A stretch of 64,000 nucleotides of DNA from Beroe forskalii. Its lineage: Eukaryota > Ctenophora > Nuda > Beroida > Beroidae. A program made the position numbers and the translations under genes. Of the stretch, positions 29,901 through 43,000 are shown piece by piece. The DNA lies in the NCBI GenBank assembly GCA_011033025.1, contig WFMF01000041.1, forward strand, positions 756,053 to 820,052, given 5' to 3'. Position 1 is the stretch's first letter. Each line of letters opens with the position of its first letter. Under the pieces are notes generated by a model that made no database searches, was not told the origin of the DNA, and saw nothing but the letters and a program-made list of their open reading frames with translations.

Positions 29901-32900
29901 TGAGCTGAAAATTTGCACGCCATCCATGGACGACCTTAGAAAGACATACCATACTTCAGAATCCCGAAATCAGCCATTTTCTGTCTGTTATGGGGGTCAA
30001 AATCGCGTTTTTCGGCTTAAAAACTGCCTTTTTCGCCCCTTTATTGGGCGTAGATGTCTCATGGGTGGTCAAATAGAAGTGTATCTGGTCATAAATTATG
30101 CGCCTGAAACCACTGAACCAATGATACTCGCCAGTTTTCCTTTGTTTTCCTGTAAAATCCAAAAAACCCTATTTTTACCTCTCAAAACAGTGATCCAGGA
30201 CGTTTTTCATTTCTGAGGCACCCAAGATCAGAAATCGAAAAGCTTTGGCCGATTGAGCTGAAAATTTGCACGCCATCCATGGACGACCTTAGAAAGACAT
30301 ACCATTCTTCAGAATCCCGAAATCAGCCATTTTCTGTCTGTTATGGGGGTTAAAATCGCGTTTTTCGGCTTAAAACTGCCTTTTTCGCCCCTTATTGGGC
30401 GTAGATGTCTCATGGGTGGTCAAATAGAAGTGTATCTGGTCATAAATTATGCGCCTGAAACCACTGAACCAATGATATTCGCCAGTTTTCCTTTGTTTTC
30501 CTGTAAAATCCAAAAACCCTATTTTTACCTCTCTCAAACAGTGATCCAGGATGTTCTTCATTTCTGAGGCACCCAAGATCCGAAATCGAAAAGCTTTGGC
30601 CGATTGAGCTGAAAATTTGCACGCCATCCATGGACGACCTAAGAAAGACATACCATACTTCAGAATCCCGAAATCAGCCATTTTCTGTCTGTTATGGGGG
30701 TTAAAATCGCGTTTTTCGGCTTAAAACTGCCTTTTTTCGCCCCTTATTGGGCGTAGATGTCTCATGGGTGGTCAAATAGAAGTGTATCTGGTCATAAATT
30801 ATGCGCCTGAAACCACTGAACCAATGATATTCGCCAGTTTTCCTTTGTTTTCCTGTAAAATCCAAAAACCCTATTTTTACCTCTCAAAACAGTGATCCAG
30901 GACGTTCTTCATTTCTGAGGCACCCAAGATCCGAAATCGAAAAGCTTTGGCCGATTGAGCTGAAAATTTGCACGCCATCCATGGACGACCTAAGAAAGAC
31001 ATACCATACTTCAGAATCCCGAAATCAGCCATTTTTTTGTCTGTTATGGGGGTTAAAATCGCGTTTTTCGGCTTAAAACTGCCTTTTTTCGCCCCTTATT
31101 GGGCGTAGATGTCTCATGGGTGGTCAAATAGAAGTGTATCTGGTCATAAATTATGCGCCTGAAACCACTGAACCAATGATATTCGCCAGTTTTCCTTTGT
31201 TTTCCTGTAAAATCCAAAAACCCTATTTTTACCTCTCAAAACAGTGATCCAGGATGTTCTTCATTTCTGAGGCACCCAAGATCCGAAATCGAAAAGCTTT
31301 GGCCGATTGAGCTGAAAATTTGCACGCCATCCATGGACGACCTAAGAAAGACATACCATACTTCAGAATCCCGAAATCAGCCATTTTCTGTCTGTTATGG
31401 GGGTTAAAATCGCGTTTTTCGGGCTTAAAACTGCCTTTTCGCCCCTTATTGGGCGTAGATGTCTCATGGTGGTCAAATAGAAGTGTATCTGGTCATAAAT
31501 TATGCGCCTGAAACCACTGAACCAATGATATTCGCCAGTTTTCCTTTGTTTTCCTGTAAAATCCAAAAACCCTATTTTTACCTCTCAAAACAGTGATCCA
31601 GGACGTTCTTCATTTCTGAGGCACCCAAGATCCGAAATCGAAAAGCTTTGGCCGATTGAGCTGAAAATTTGCACGCCATCCATGGACGACCTAAGAAAGA
31701 CATACCATACTTCAGAATCCCGAAATCAGCCATTTTCTGTCTGTTATGGGGGTTAAAATCGCGTTTTTCGGCTTAAAACTGCCTTTTTTCGCCCCTTATT
31801 GGGCGTAGATGTCTCATGGGTGGTCAAATAGAAGTGTATCTGGTCATAAATTATGCGCCTGAAACCACTGAACCAATGATATTCGCCAGTTTTCCTTTGT
31901 TTTCCTGTAAAATCCAAAAACCCTATTTTTACCTCTCAAAACAGTGATCCAGGATGTTCTTCATTTCTGAGGCACCCAAGATCCGAAATCGAAAAGCTTT
32001 GGCCGATTGAGCTGAAAATTTGCACGCCATCCATGGACGACCTAAGAAAGACATACCATACTTCAGAATCCCGAAATCAGCCATTTTCTGTCTGTTATGG
32101 GGGTTAAAATCGCGTTTTTCGGCTTAAAACTGCCTTTTTTCGCCCCTTATTGGGCGTAGATGTCTCATGGGTGGTCAAATAGAAGTGTATCTGGTCATAA
32201 ATTATGCGCCTGAAACCACTGAACCAATGATATTCGCCAGTTTTCCTTTGTTTTCCCTGTAAAATCCAAAACCCTATTTTTACCTCTCAAAACAGTGATC
32301 CAGGACGTTCTTCATTTCTGAGGCACCCAAGATCCGAAATCGAAAAGCTTTGGCCGATTGAGCTGAAAATTTGCACGCCATCCATGGACGACCTAAGAAA
32401 GACATACCATACTTCAGAATCCCGAAATCAGCCATTTTCTGTCTGTTATGGGGGTTAAAATCGCGTTTTCGGCTTAAAACTGCCTTTTTTCGCCCCTTAT
32501 TGGGCGTAGATGTCTCATGGGTGGTCAAATAGAAGTGTATCTGGTCATAAATTATGCGCCTGAAACCACTGAACCAATGATATTCGCCAGTTTTCCTTTG
32601 TTTTCCTGTAAAATCCAAAAACCCTATTTTTACCTCTCAAAACAGTGATCCAGGACGTTCTTCATTTCTGAGGCACCCAAGATCCGAAATCGAAAAGCTT
32701 TGGCCGATTGAGCTGAAAATTTGCACGCCATCCATGGACGACCTAAGAAAGACATACCATACTTCAGAATCCCGAAATCAGCCATTTTCTGTCTGTTATG
32801 GGGGTTAAAATCGCGTTTTTCGGCTTAAAACTGCCTTTTTTCCCCTTATTGGGCGTAGATGTCTCATGGGTGGTCAAATAGAAGTGTATCTGGTCATAAA

Positions 32901-33690
32901 TTATGCGCCTGAAACCACTGAACCAATGATATTCGCCAGTTTTCCTTTGTTTTCCTGTAAAATCCAAAAACCCTATTTTTACCTCTCAAAACAGTGATCC
33001 AGGATGTTCTTCATTTCTGAGGCACCCAAGATCCGAAATCGAAAAGCTTTGGCCGATTGAGCTGAAAAATTTGCACGCCATCCATGGACGACCTAAGAAA
33101 GACATACCATACTTCAGAATCCCGAAATCAGCCATTTTCGTCTGTTATGGGGGTTAAAATCGCGTTTTTCGGCTTAAAACTGCCTTTTTTCGCCCCTTTA
33201 TTGGGCGTAGATGTCTCATGGGTGGTCAAATAGAAGTGTATCTGGTCATAAATTATGCGCCTGAAACCACTGAACCAATGATATTCGCCAGTTTTCCTTG
33301 TTTTCCTGTAAAAATCCAAAAACCCCTATTTTTACCTCTCAAAACAGTGATCCAGGATGTTCTTCATTTCTGAGGCACCCAAGATCCGAAATCGAAAAAC
33401 TTTTGGCCGATTGAGCTGAAAATTTGCACGCCATCCATGGACGACCTAAGAAAGACATACCATACTTCAGAATCCCGAAATCAGCCATTTTCTGTCTGTT
33501 ATGGGGGTTAAAATCGCGTTTTTCGGCTTAAAACTGCCTTTTATTCGCCAGTTTTCCTTTGTTTTCCTGTAAAATCCAAAAAACCCTATTTTTACCTCTC
33601 AAAACAGTGATCCAGGATGTTCTTCATTTCTGAGGCACCCAAGATCCGAAATCGAAAAGCTTTTGGCCGATTGAGTTGAAGGACGTGTTG
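26911..33690. repeat. ~352 bp satellite array, about 19 monomers
   Basis: Head-to-tail monomers with measured periods of 350-352 bp around 30.4-32.2 kb (GTAGATGTC at 30401, 30753, 31105, 31455, 31805, 32156). Up to about 30.3 kb most monomers read GACCTTAGAAAG; from about 30.6 kb all read GACCTAAGAAAG. One monomer near 33540 has an internal deletion. The array ends inside a monomer at GCCGATTGAGTTGAA with no visible target duplication. Confidence 0.97.
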
Positions 33691-33995
33691 ATTTAGGAGC
33701 TATATTATTAGTCAATAGGCATGCATTATGTCATGCCTTCTGTATTTACATGAGTCATCAAATAATATTTGACCTGCAATATATATATATATTCGCACAT
33801 AAAAGCATTCAAAGCCGATTATATTACAGCGATTTTTCTGTAACAACGAGTTTGAAAAGACCAAATTTAAAAAGAGACAAAATTATCCAATGTTCACAAA
33901 TATGTGTGACTCTGCTACGTTATAAATATAGAAAATAAGTGTTTTAGTATAATGAATGTTTCAATGTTTAATGTTTATTAAATGTCCCAATTCAG
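33691..33995. other. AT-rich intron or flank before the first visible Ig-gene exon
   Basis: Contains a short (AT)n run near 33779-33792 and the acceptor CCCAATTCAG at its end. No further exon seen. Confidence 0.5.
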
Positions 33996-34083
33996 GTCCC
34001 GACCCCCGTGACTACACTTCTGATAAACGGTGTCAACTCAACATCAGGTTCCAACACTCCTGGGATAATTGTGCAGGATTTGG
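33996..34083 (+). CDS. Ig-gene exon A
   Basis: Acceptor CAATTCAG, donor GTAGGT. It reads VPTPVTTLLINGVN and NTPGIIVQDL, phase 0 in and phase 1 out. An N-glycosylation site (NST) follows. It continues smoothly into exon B. Confidence 0.65.
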
Positions 34084-37000
34084 GTAGGTTTTATCATAGG
34101 TGCACATAGCCAAATAACAAATATTTTAATCAATGAATGGTAAATGCGATAAATAAAGTTTCGATGTGAAACAAGTTCGTTTTCATGCCACCAAATAATT
34201 AAATAAAAATGACAATCCCCAATTCCCCAAATAGCCAAATGATTTGATTGACACCCACCGTCCCACCTTATTGACACCAATTCAGGTGACGGCGTCTACA
34301 AGTTGAGAGTGCTCGACACCCATCTGGGTGTCACAAACGTTGAGTGTCAAAGCAGCAATGTCTGGGGATCACACAGGGAAACAACGCGCATTACCACAAC
34401 GTGTACGTCGCTAATAATACTCCGAGAAAACGAGTCGCATTTCCGAGAAATCAAATCGTATTTGATAGTTTGACGACTTTAATTTCAAAATTTTAATTAA
34501 TTTGCAATTTTGGTGCAAGTTGTCTAGCTAACTAGTCTATGCCGATTGACAAAAATCTAAAACCTTGTCCCTTATTTAAGGTACCTTGAAGACATTATTT
34601 AGAGAGCAAGTTTAAAACGTTAAATGATAGATTAACTTTAAAATCAGGAGCTTTCGAAAATCATGTGATTATCGTCGTCAGCCGAAAATGAAAGGTGAGA
34701 GGGTGCTTAAAATGATATGAGTGGTGTCAGGGAGTGGGGGATGGTAGGTGGGTGCGAGTGAGCAGGTGACGGGATAATCAATGAATACAATACTTTGCGA
34801 CAATAATCTTACTCTGGTTTCACAATTCCTGAAATCCTTTCCACGCCTGCGCTATTTGTAGAAATAGAAATATAGAAATAGAAATATCAATTACAGTCTT
34901 ATTACAAAACATACTTGACCGTATATTCCATGTTATGTCAGACCGCGGAAAGAGGCTCTTAACGAAACTCTTAACGAAACTAGAAAGCCAAAGTGAGATA
35001 CCCAAAACTGAAGAGGCTAGGTGAAATGTTAAGAAACTAAAAATCTTGTCCGAGAATGTAAGGTTAGAAAAGAAATGCGTGCCAAAGTTGAAAGGCCAAA
35101 AACTTAATTTCCCAAAACTGTAAAGAAACCAAAATATAAAAAGCCGTACGTACGTGACCCAGATTGAAAGTTATATGATCACGATCACGAAACCATTATC
35201 GCACGTTTCTCGAAAATCTCAGAATGATTCTCATTGCTTGACGTTGTAAGTTGCAACATCCAGAAATGAGAATCATTCCGAGATTTCCGACTAATAATAC
35301 GATATTATACGCCGCTCATGAGAAATAGGCGGATAGGATGCCGTCATTATCATAGCTTAATGTAGTGAGCTGATGACGTTGAACCGCCTATTTCACGTGC
35401 GCGGCGTTTAATGAGGTGTTTTCAGATTCTCTGTCGTGCTATAAGTGCGTCACGAAACTATGTGCTTCCGAACAAGCTGACATATCAGTAGCCCACATCA
35501 TCGCAGGTGAGACATTTATCATGTGATAGATTTATCATTTTGTATGTGGTGTCAAAAATGGCGTCAATGTTTTTTGTTTTCAGTATACTCAGTGCGAAAA
35601 GATAATCGCAGGTGAGACATTTATTGATTAATGATGACTATAGTCTCTGCGACAAAAGCTGACATATCAGTAGCCCACATAATCGCAGGTGAGACATTTA
35701 TCATGTGGTAGATTTATTATGTGGTGTCAAAAAAGTGGTGTCAATGTGTGGTGTCAATAGTGGTGTCAATGTGTGGTGTCAATAGTGGTGTCAATGTGTC
35801 ATAATATTATGTTGTCAGTGCGTAAAGATGTAAGAGTGAAGTTGTCCCGACGGTAAATGGTGTCAGCGAGAGATGATATCAAGGCAAAGAGGAAAATGGT
35901 GTCAGAGCAAAGTAGTGTCAGCGAGAAATGTTGTCGTCGCAAAGTGGTGTCAACGTGAAATGTTGTCAGTAACAATCTCCATCATTCTCCCAGTGTACCC
36001 TGACCCTGGTTTCATCGAATGGAGCATCTCACAGGATCCAGAAGGAACACCTCCTGATTTCCACAACACGTCCATACAGATTGATCCGGGGTTCATTGAA
36101 TACGAGGCTTTCGTCAGGTGAGCGGGAACTCAAATTGGGACAGTATTAACGAAGACCGACCGGGTTAAGTGAAAACTTTGTCGATGAAGTCCCGACTAAG
36201 TTCCGACAAGGTTCCACTCAACGCAGTCAGTATTCGTTAATGATTATGCCTAAATTGGTTGGGTAAATGAATAAGGTAGTACGGCGAAAGTTCGAACGGC
36301 GGATGTTTGAACTTTTGAATTACGATGGTAGCATGAACTTGCCGTAAGTTGTACCCAAGTAGGACACCTAATAAATTATGAGAATTATGCGCGGTACGTA
36401 CCTTTATAAATGGAAAGGTTACGTAATTTTAACCGGTCGGTAACGGGAAATAATTCATTTCAACCCTGTAGTTAACGGAAATAATTCATGTTCCGCATAA
36501 ATTACATATTTGAAACGATATAACTTCCCAATAATTTCAGCTCAGTGTCAGCTGACGTGAAAGCAATTAATTTCGTTGTGGCAGATGCGAGTGGAGGGGA
36601 CCCCATGCATGTTCAGACAAATCTGGAAATATACGGTAGGAATATATTTTACATAACCCATATATTATGATTTAAGGGGAAATTAAGGGGAAATTTATGG
36701 GAAATTTAAAGGGGAAATTTAAGGGGAAATTTAAGAGGAAATTTATGGCGAAATTTAAGGGGAAATTACATGACCTACGCTTGATCCACTTACAACGAAT
36801 GAGCTGAGGTACCAAGTATATTTCTGATTCACAAATCAATCAAGTTCTACACAATACTCGACAAAACCGTGAACGTTTTCAATCATTACAAAGAGGGCAT
36901 GGTATTTATAACATGCTTATTTTCCAACTACCCTTGCCCCTGCATTCGTGGCTAGAGCGTGACCGAGCCGAATAACCATGTGACTAGCCCACGTTACTAA

Positions 37001-40000
37001 CCCACGTGATGCGCTCACCCAGTCTCATAGGATATCTTGCTGAGGAATTCATAATGAGATAATGCATATCATAGGTACAGCATAAATTAAGTTTGTCGAG
37101 TCAGTTTGCAAGGTGAATATTAAATTATTTTATCACCTTGAGACATGATAAGTGGTAGAAAGTGGTTTTTGGATGAGCAGTCGGATCCCTAATCTAACCT
37201 TTGATCAGGAATCCAAAACGTGATCGGACATTGCCGAGTATAATCAGATATTATAGCGTAAGGTCTGTGGAGAGATTCTATTAGTCTATTGTTTGTATGC
37301 AGGAGTAATGGCGACACAATGGCTTGCACGTCAAAAGTTATGATCATCAGTCAAAGTCACAAAGACATTCGACATAATGATGACTCATAAAGGTTCATTC
37401 TCACACGGTACCTATTTGTCCTGAGGAAATCCTGGTGTTAACTATTGGATGGTTGACAGAGGCAGCCATCGGCAGTCATAATACTATGATAATACCACCC
37501 CCTCTCAGAGCCAATGTCAGCAGTTATTCGGTCCCAACACCCCAGTGCTTCATATAATTCTTCCTCATATACTATATAAATAAATAAATAAATATATATC
37601 TGTCTGTCCGGTCTTCCTTATATACAGCCAGACCTCTCTGACACCACTCAGCAAGCTGCCAATGATCGGAATGTTCATAAAAGTACCAGTGACGTTTGAC
37701 ACCACTAGGTATATAGATAATGGAGTAGGCATGACCTCATCTCTGATAAAACTACAGTACTGCATTGTACTCCCAAGTGAAAAATGGTGAATGGTGGCCG
37801 GAGGCCGGGCCCTAGTATAAATAAGCATCGATTTCATAATCTTAGAGCCCATCAAATAACTGTGTGGACTGAGAAGAGACAATTTTTCAGAAATTTCATT
37901 ACGAATTCGGGTTCCACCGATATAACATCCCCAATCCCCGAACCGTCCTAGAGCCTATCACAGTGTTTATTCGTGACGATTCCCGGTGTTAATGTGACGA
38001 TAACAGCCTCAATAACCGCTACACCTCTACCTGGGCTGAAGTGGTTACTGAACGGGGAGGAGGTAACAGAGTCGGTTAGTTTGAAGTTTACCTAAATTTA
38101 GGGCAAGTGTGAAATATCTGTAGAGTCTGAGGGTAACATTGAAATTTCTCTTGTTATAACCGTCTTATAAGGGATCCTATTCCATCTTCCACACCAAGTC
38201 CTATACTTCAAATGACACTTTCATGCTGAAATGTTAACTAAATCTGTCTACATAATTCCAGAATATTATGATCTTTCGCAAATCCTTAATGAAATACAAA
38301 GATCGCATTATAAGCTCCCCCTCAGTCAGACGATGTGTTGTTAGAGGACACGGCAGTGACATTGGTTAGAGTTAGGGGCGGAACAAGAGTAACAGTTACA
38401 TTGGAGCTACTGCCGCAGTCTACATGCCATTCCGGTAACAAACTGACATAAAACCAAGTGATGAATGAAAACATGAACTAAACTGTGAAAAATTGAAAAA
38501 CGCCTCATTGAATCATAGAAAGTAAAAGTGCATTTATCGGCTTTCAATGATTAAGGCTATCGATGATCCAGATTTGATTCAAAGCTTACAATCTGTACGT
38601 TTTTAAGTCTAAATGGATCTTCATCATGTGACTCTATCCATTAAGTTACTCCATTAATAACGCCTCGAATCTGGATCATAGAAAGCTAAAAGTCAATTCG
38701 CTAAGCTGAAATAATTCAAATAAATCACCAAGAATTCTGGATAATGTCTAAGATCAAATGTGACTCCAACCGTTGTCAGCACGGAGTCAGTCGGTGACAG
38801 TGACGGTACTTGGGGACAGTCCACCCAGGATCTACAACCTCCCTCGATACATCGAGAAAAGAGAAGTAAATAGCAATATTTTGAATAGAACTGAAGGAAA
38901 CATCAATAGTGCAATGGCAAATTACTGATCCTTTATTCCTTTTACTTGGTTAGCTGACCTACTATTGACTTCACAGCAATTTTTAGGGCGCTAGAAAAGT
39001 CATGTTCATCTTCTTTCCGGGGTCAGAGGAAATAATCAGATTTTTTTCAGGGTGAGAAGCTGAATTTGCTGTGTAGAGCTGCAGGGGACCCGCAACCCAC
39101 AGTGGATTGGTACAAACGACAACCCACATCCTCCGTACTGATGTTAGTATCTCAATTCTCAACTATGTCGTTTATCAAATTGACTGTTCAGCCTCGAGAA
39201 CTATTTAGCAGCATCAAAATCAACACCAATGATTTATAAATGAGTAAATAAACTCGAGAAATAGAATTCGCAGACACATTTATTCGGTCTCACGGAGCGA
39301 CGCATCCATTCAAATTAAAATATTTAAAGAAAAAAATAGTCGAAACAGGGAAGGAAGGGAGAAACCTGCAGACAAAAAGAACACCTTATGGCCCACAAAA
39401 GCATATCCTTACCCCCTCCCCCCGATTGATTTGAAAGAAAGAAACCTAAAGTGAGATGGGACCCTCCCTGACTGAGACAATATTCAGTAGGTCACAGAGG
39501 GTATTGTATTAGATCACATGAAAGATCATGTGGGTTTTCATCAAAATCAGCACCAATAATTCACAAATAAACTCGAGAAATAGAATTCGCAGACACATTT
39601 ATTCGGTCGCACGGAGCAACAGCCCATTACAATATTTAAAGAAAGGATCGAAACACTTGCTGACTGAGAAAATATCCAGTGGGTCACAAGGACCATTATA
39701 TGAAAGGAGAAATGATTTTTCGTAGAAAATAATCCCCTTGAGGGACGAGGGTTTCTTCTTTTAGAGAGGTTTTTAACAATAACAGAGGCTCTAAATTTGT
39801 TTCACACACCTTCATTGACGTGTACAGTTATTGGAAAACAAAGCTAAAATCCTCTGCAAAAAGTAACCTTAAAACAGCACTGCTATTGCCAATTAGGAAG
39901 TTCGACAATGAAAAGGGAAAGAATTGGAACTTGAAATCAAACGCAGGTTTGAGCCATTCTGACGTCAGAGCACTGAAATCACGGAACTTTCATGGCAACG

Positions 40001-43000
40001 GTGCAGAGCTTCAATCTACACAAATATCCCACCTTCCTTTGTTTCAGCCCTGGTTCAAAATCCTCTACCTGAAGTCAAGGTGTTCCAGAAGAGAATACCA
40101 TTCATTGAACTGAATGGCAATCTTCCGGGAGTCAATGATTTCGGTGGATCACTATCCAATCAAAAGCTTCCATAGCACCGGTCAAGGTCAAACTCTCAGA
40201 AGTTATTGTTGCGCCTTTCTTGCCAAACAATCACTACCATAGCTCTTCACCCCATTCATTTCTTTTGCGTACTTGACATCCATTGTTCAAGGGAAGTTCA
40301 ATGAATGGTACTCAGACTCCAAAACACCCTCGACTCTAGTGGTCACATTGTGTTTGACTTCCATTGTTCAAGGTAAGTTCAATGAATGGGACTCCTCCAG
40401 AACACTTCGACTCGAGGTACCTAAGGTGTAAGAACAAAGACTGGAATAGCTGCTAGGGTGTCATACTGTCATATCCGCATATTGAACCCCATTGAACAAT
40501 AGAAGTCAAACACAATGCGCCCACTAGAGTCGAGGAAATGAAGGACTTAGATAGCGATCGTTTGGGCACGGTGTGGCGCAACAATATAACTTCTGAAGTT
40601 CTCAAAGTCAAAGTTTGAAGTTTGAAGTTAAGTGTTGCTATGGAAGCAACCTTTCCGTATTATCATGTTGCTATGGAAGCAACCTTTCCCTATTATCATG
40701 TTGCTATGACAACCACTCCAGATCATCATGTTGCTATGACAACCGCTCCACAACATCATGTTGCTATGACAACCCCTCCCTCTCAGGTCTAGTGGTTTGG
40801 AGGAGTCCTTCCTAAAAGTTGAGGCTATGTCGGTGAACTCAGCGGGCACATGGGAGTGCAGGGCAACTAACAACGCAGGTATCTAAACCAGTAAGAAAGA
40901 CATACCATACTTCAGAATCCCGAAATCAGCCATTTTCTGTCTGTTATGAGGGGGTTAAAATCGCGTTTTTGGGCTTCAAAACTGCCTTTTTTCGCCCCTT
41001 ATTGGGCGTAGATGTCTCATGGGTGGTCAAATAGAAGTGTATCTGGTCATAAATTATGCGCCTGAAACCACTGAACCAATGAAATTCGCCAGTTTTCCTT
41101 TGTTTTCCTGTAAAATCCAAAAACCCTATTTTTACCTCTCAAAACAGTGATCCAGGACGTTCTTCATTTCTGAAGCACCCAAGATCCGAAATCGAAAAGC
41201 TTTGGCCGATTGAGCTGAAAATTTGCACGCCATCCATGGACGACCTAAGAAAGACATACCATAATTCAGAATCCCGAAATCAGCCATTTTCTGTCTGTTA
41301 TGGGGGTTAAAATCGCGTTTGTCGGCTTAAAACTGCTTTTTTCGCCCCTTATTGGGCGTAGATGTCTCATGGTTGGTCAAATAGACGTGTATCTGGTCAT
41401 AAATTATGCGCCTGAAACCACTGAACCAATGATATTCGCCAGTTTTCCTTTGTTTTCCTGTAAAATCCAAAAACCCTATTTTTACCTCTCAAAACTAGTG
41501 ATCCAGGACGTTCTTCATTTCTGAGGCACCCAAGATCCGAAATCGAAAAGCTTTGGCCGATTGAGCTGAAAATTTGCACGCCATCCATGGACGACCTAAG
41601 AAAGACATACCATAATTCAGAATCCCGAAATCAGCCATTTTCTGTCTGTTATGGGGGGTTAAAATCGCGTTTGTCGGCTTAAAAACTGCTTTTTTTCGCT
41701 CCTTATTGGGCGTAGATGTCTCATGGGTGGTCAAATAGAAGTGTATCTGGTCATAATTTATGCGCCTGAAACCACTGAACCAATGATATTCGCCAGTTTT
41801 CCTTTGTGTTCCTGTAAAATCCGAAAAACCCTATTTTACCTCTCAAAACAGTGATCCAGGACGTTCTTCATTTCTGAGGCACCCAAGATCCGAAATCGAA
41901 AAGCTTTGGCCGATTGAGCTGAAAATTTGCACGCCATCCATGGACGACCTAAGAAAGACATACCATACTACAGAATCACGAAATCAGCCATTTTCTGTCT
42001 GTTATGGGGGGTTAAAATCGCGTTTTTCGGCTTAAAAACTGCCTTTTTTCGCCCCTTATTGGGCGTAGATGTCTCATGGGTGGTCAAATAGAAGTGTATC
42101 AGGTCATAAATTATGCGCCTGAAACCACTGAACCAATGATATTCGCCAGTTTTCCTTTGTTTTCCTGTAAAATTCAAAAAAAACCCTATTTTTACCTCTC
42201 AAAACAGTGATCCAGGACGTTCTTCATTTCTGAGGCACCCAAGATCCGAAATCGAAAAGGTTTGGCCGATTGAGCTGAAAATTTGCACGCCATCCATGGA
42301 CGACCTAAGAAAGACATACCATACTTCAGAATCCCGAAATCAGCCATTTTCTGTCTGTTATGGGGGGTTAAAATCGCGTTTTTCGGCTTAAAAACTGCCT
42401 TTCTTTCGCCTCTTATTGGGCGTAGATGTCTCATGGGTGGTCAAATAGATGTGTATCTGGTCATAAATTATGCGCCTGAAACCACTGAACCAATGATATT
42501 CGCCAGTTTTCCTTTGTTTTCCTGTAAAATCCAAAAACCCTATTTTTACCTCTCAAAACAGTGATCCAGGACGTTCTTCATTTCTGAGGCACCCAAGATC
42601 CGAAAACGAAAAGCTTTGGCCGATTGAGCTGAAAATTTGCACGCCATCCATGGACGACCTAAGAAAGACATACCATACTTCAGAATCCCGAAATCAGCCA
42701 TTTTCTGTCTGTTATGGGGGTTAAAATCGCGTTTTTCGACTTAAAAACTGCCTTTTTTCGCCCCTTATTGGGCGTAGATGTCTCATGGGTGGTCAAATAG
42801 AAGTGTATCAGGTCATAAATTATGCGCCTGAAACCACTGAACCAATGATATTCGCAAGTTTTCCTTTGTTTTCCTGTAAAATTCAAAAAACCCTATTTTT
42901 ACCTCTCAAAACAGTGATCGAAGACGTTCTTCATTTCTGAGGCACCCAAGATCCGAAATCGAAAAGCTTTGGCCGGTTGAGCTGAAAATTTGTACGCCAT

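Noticed and set aside
38500..38700. Possible short duplication (AACGCCTC...ATCATAGAAAG twice)
   Set aside because: Only about 30 bp are similar, once, with no structure; too weak to list as a feature.
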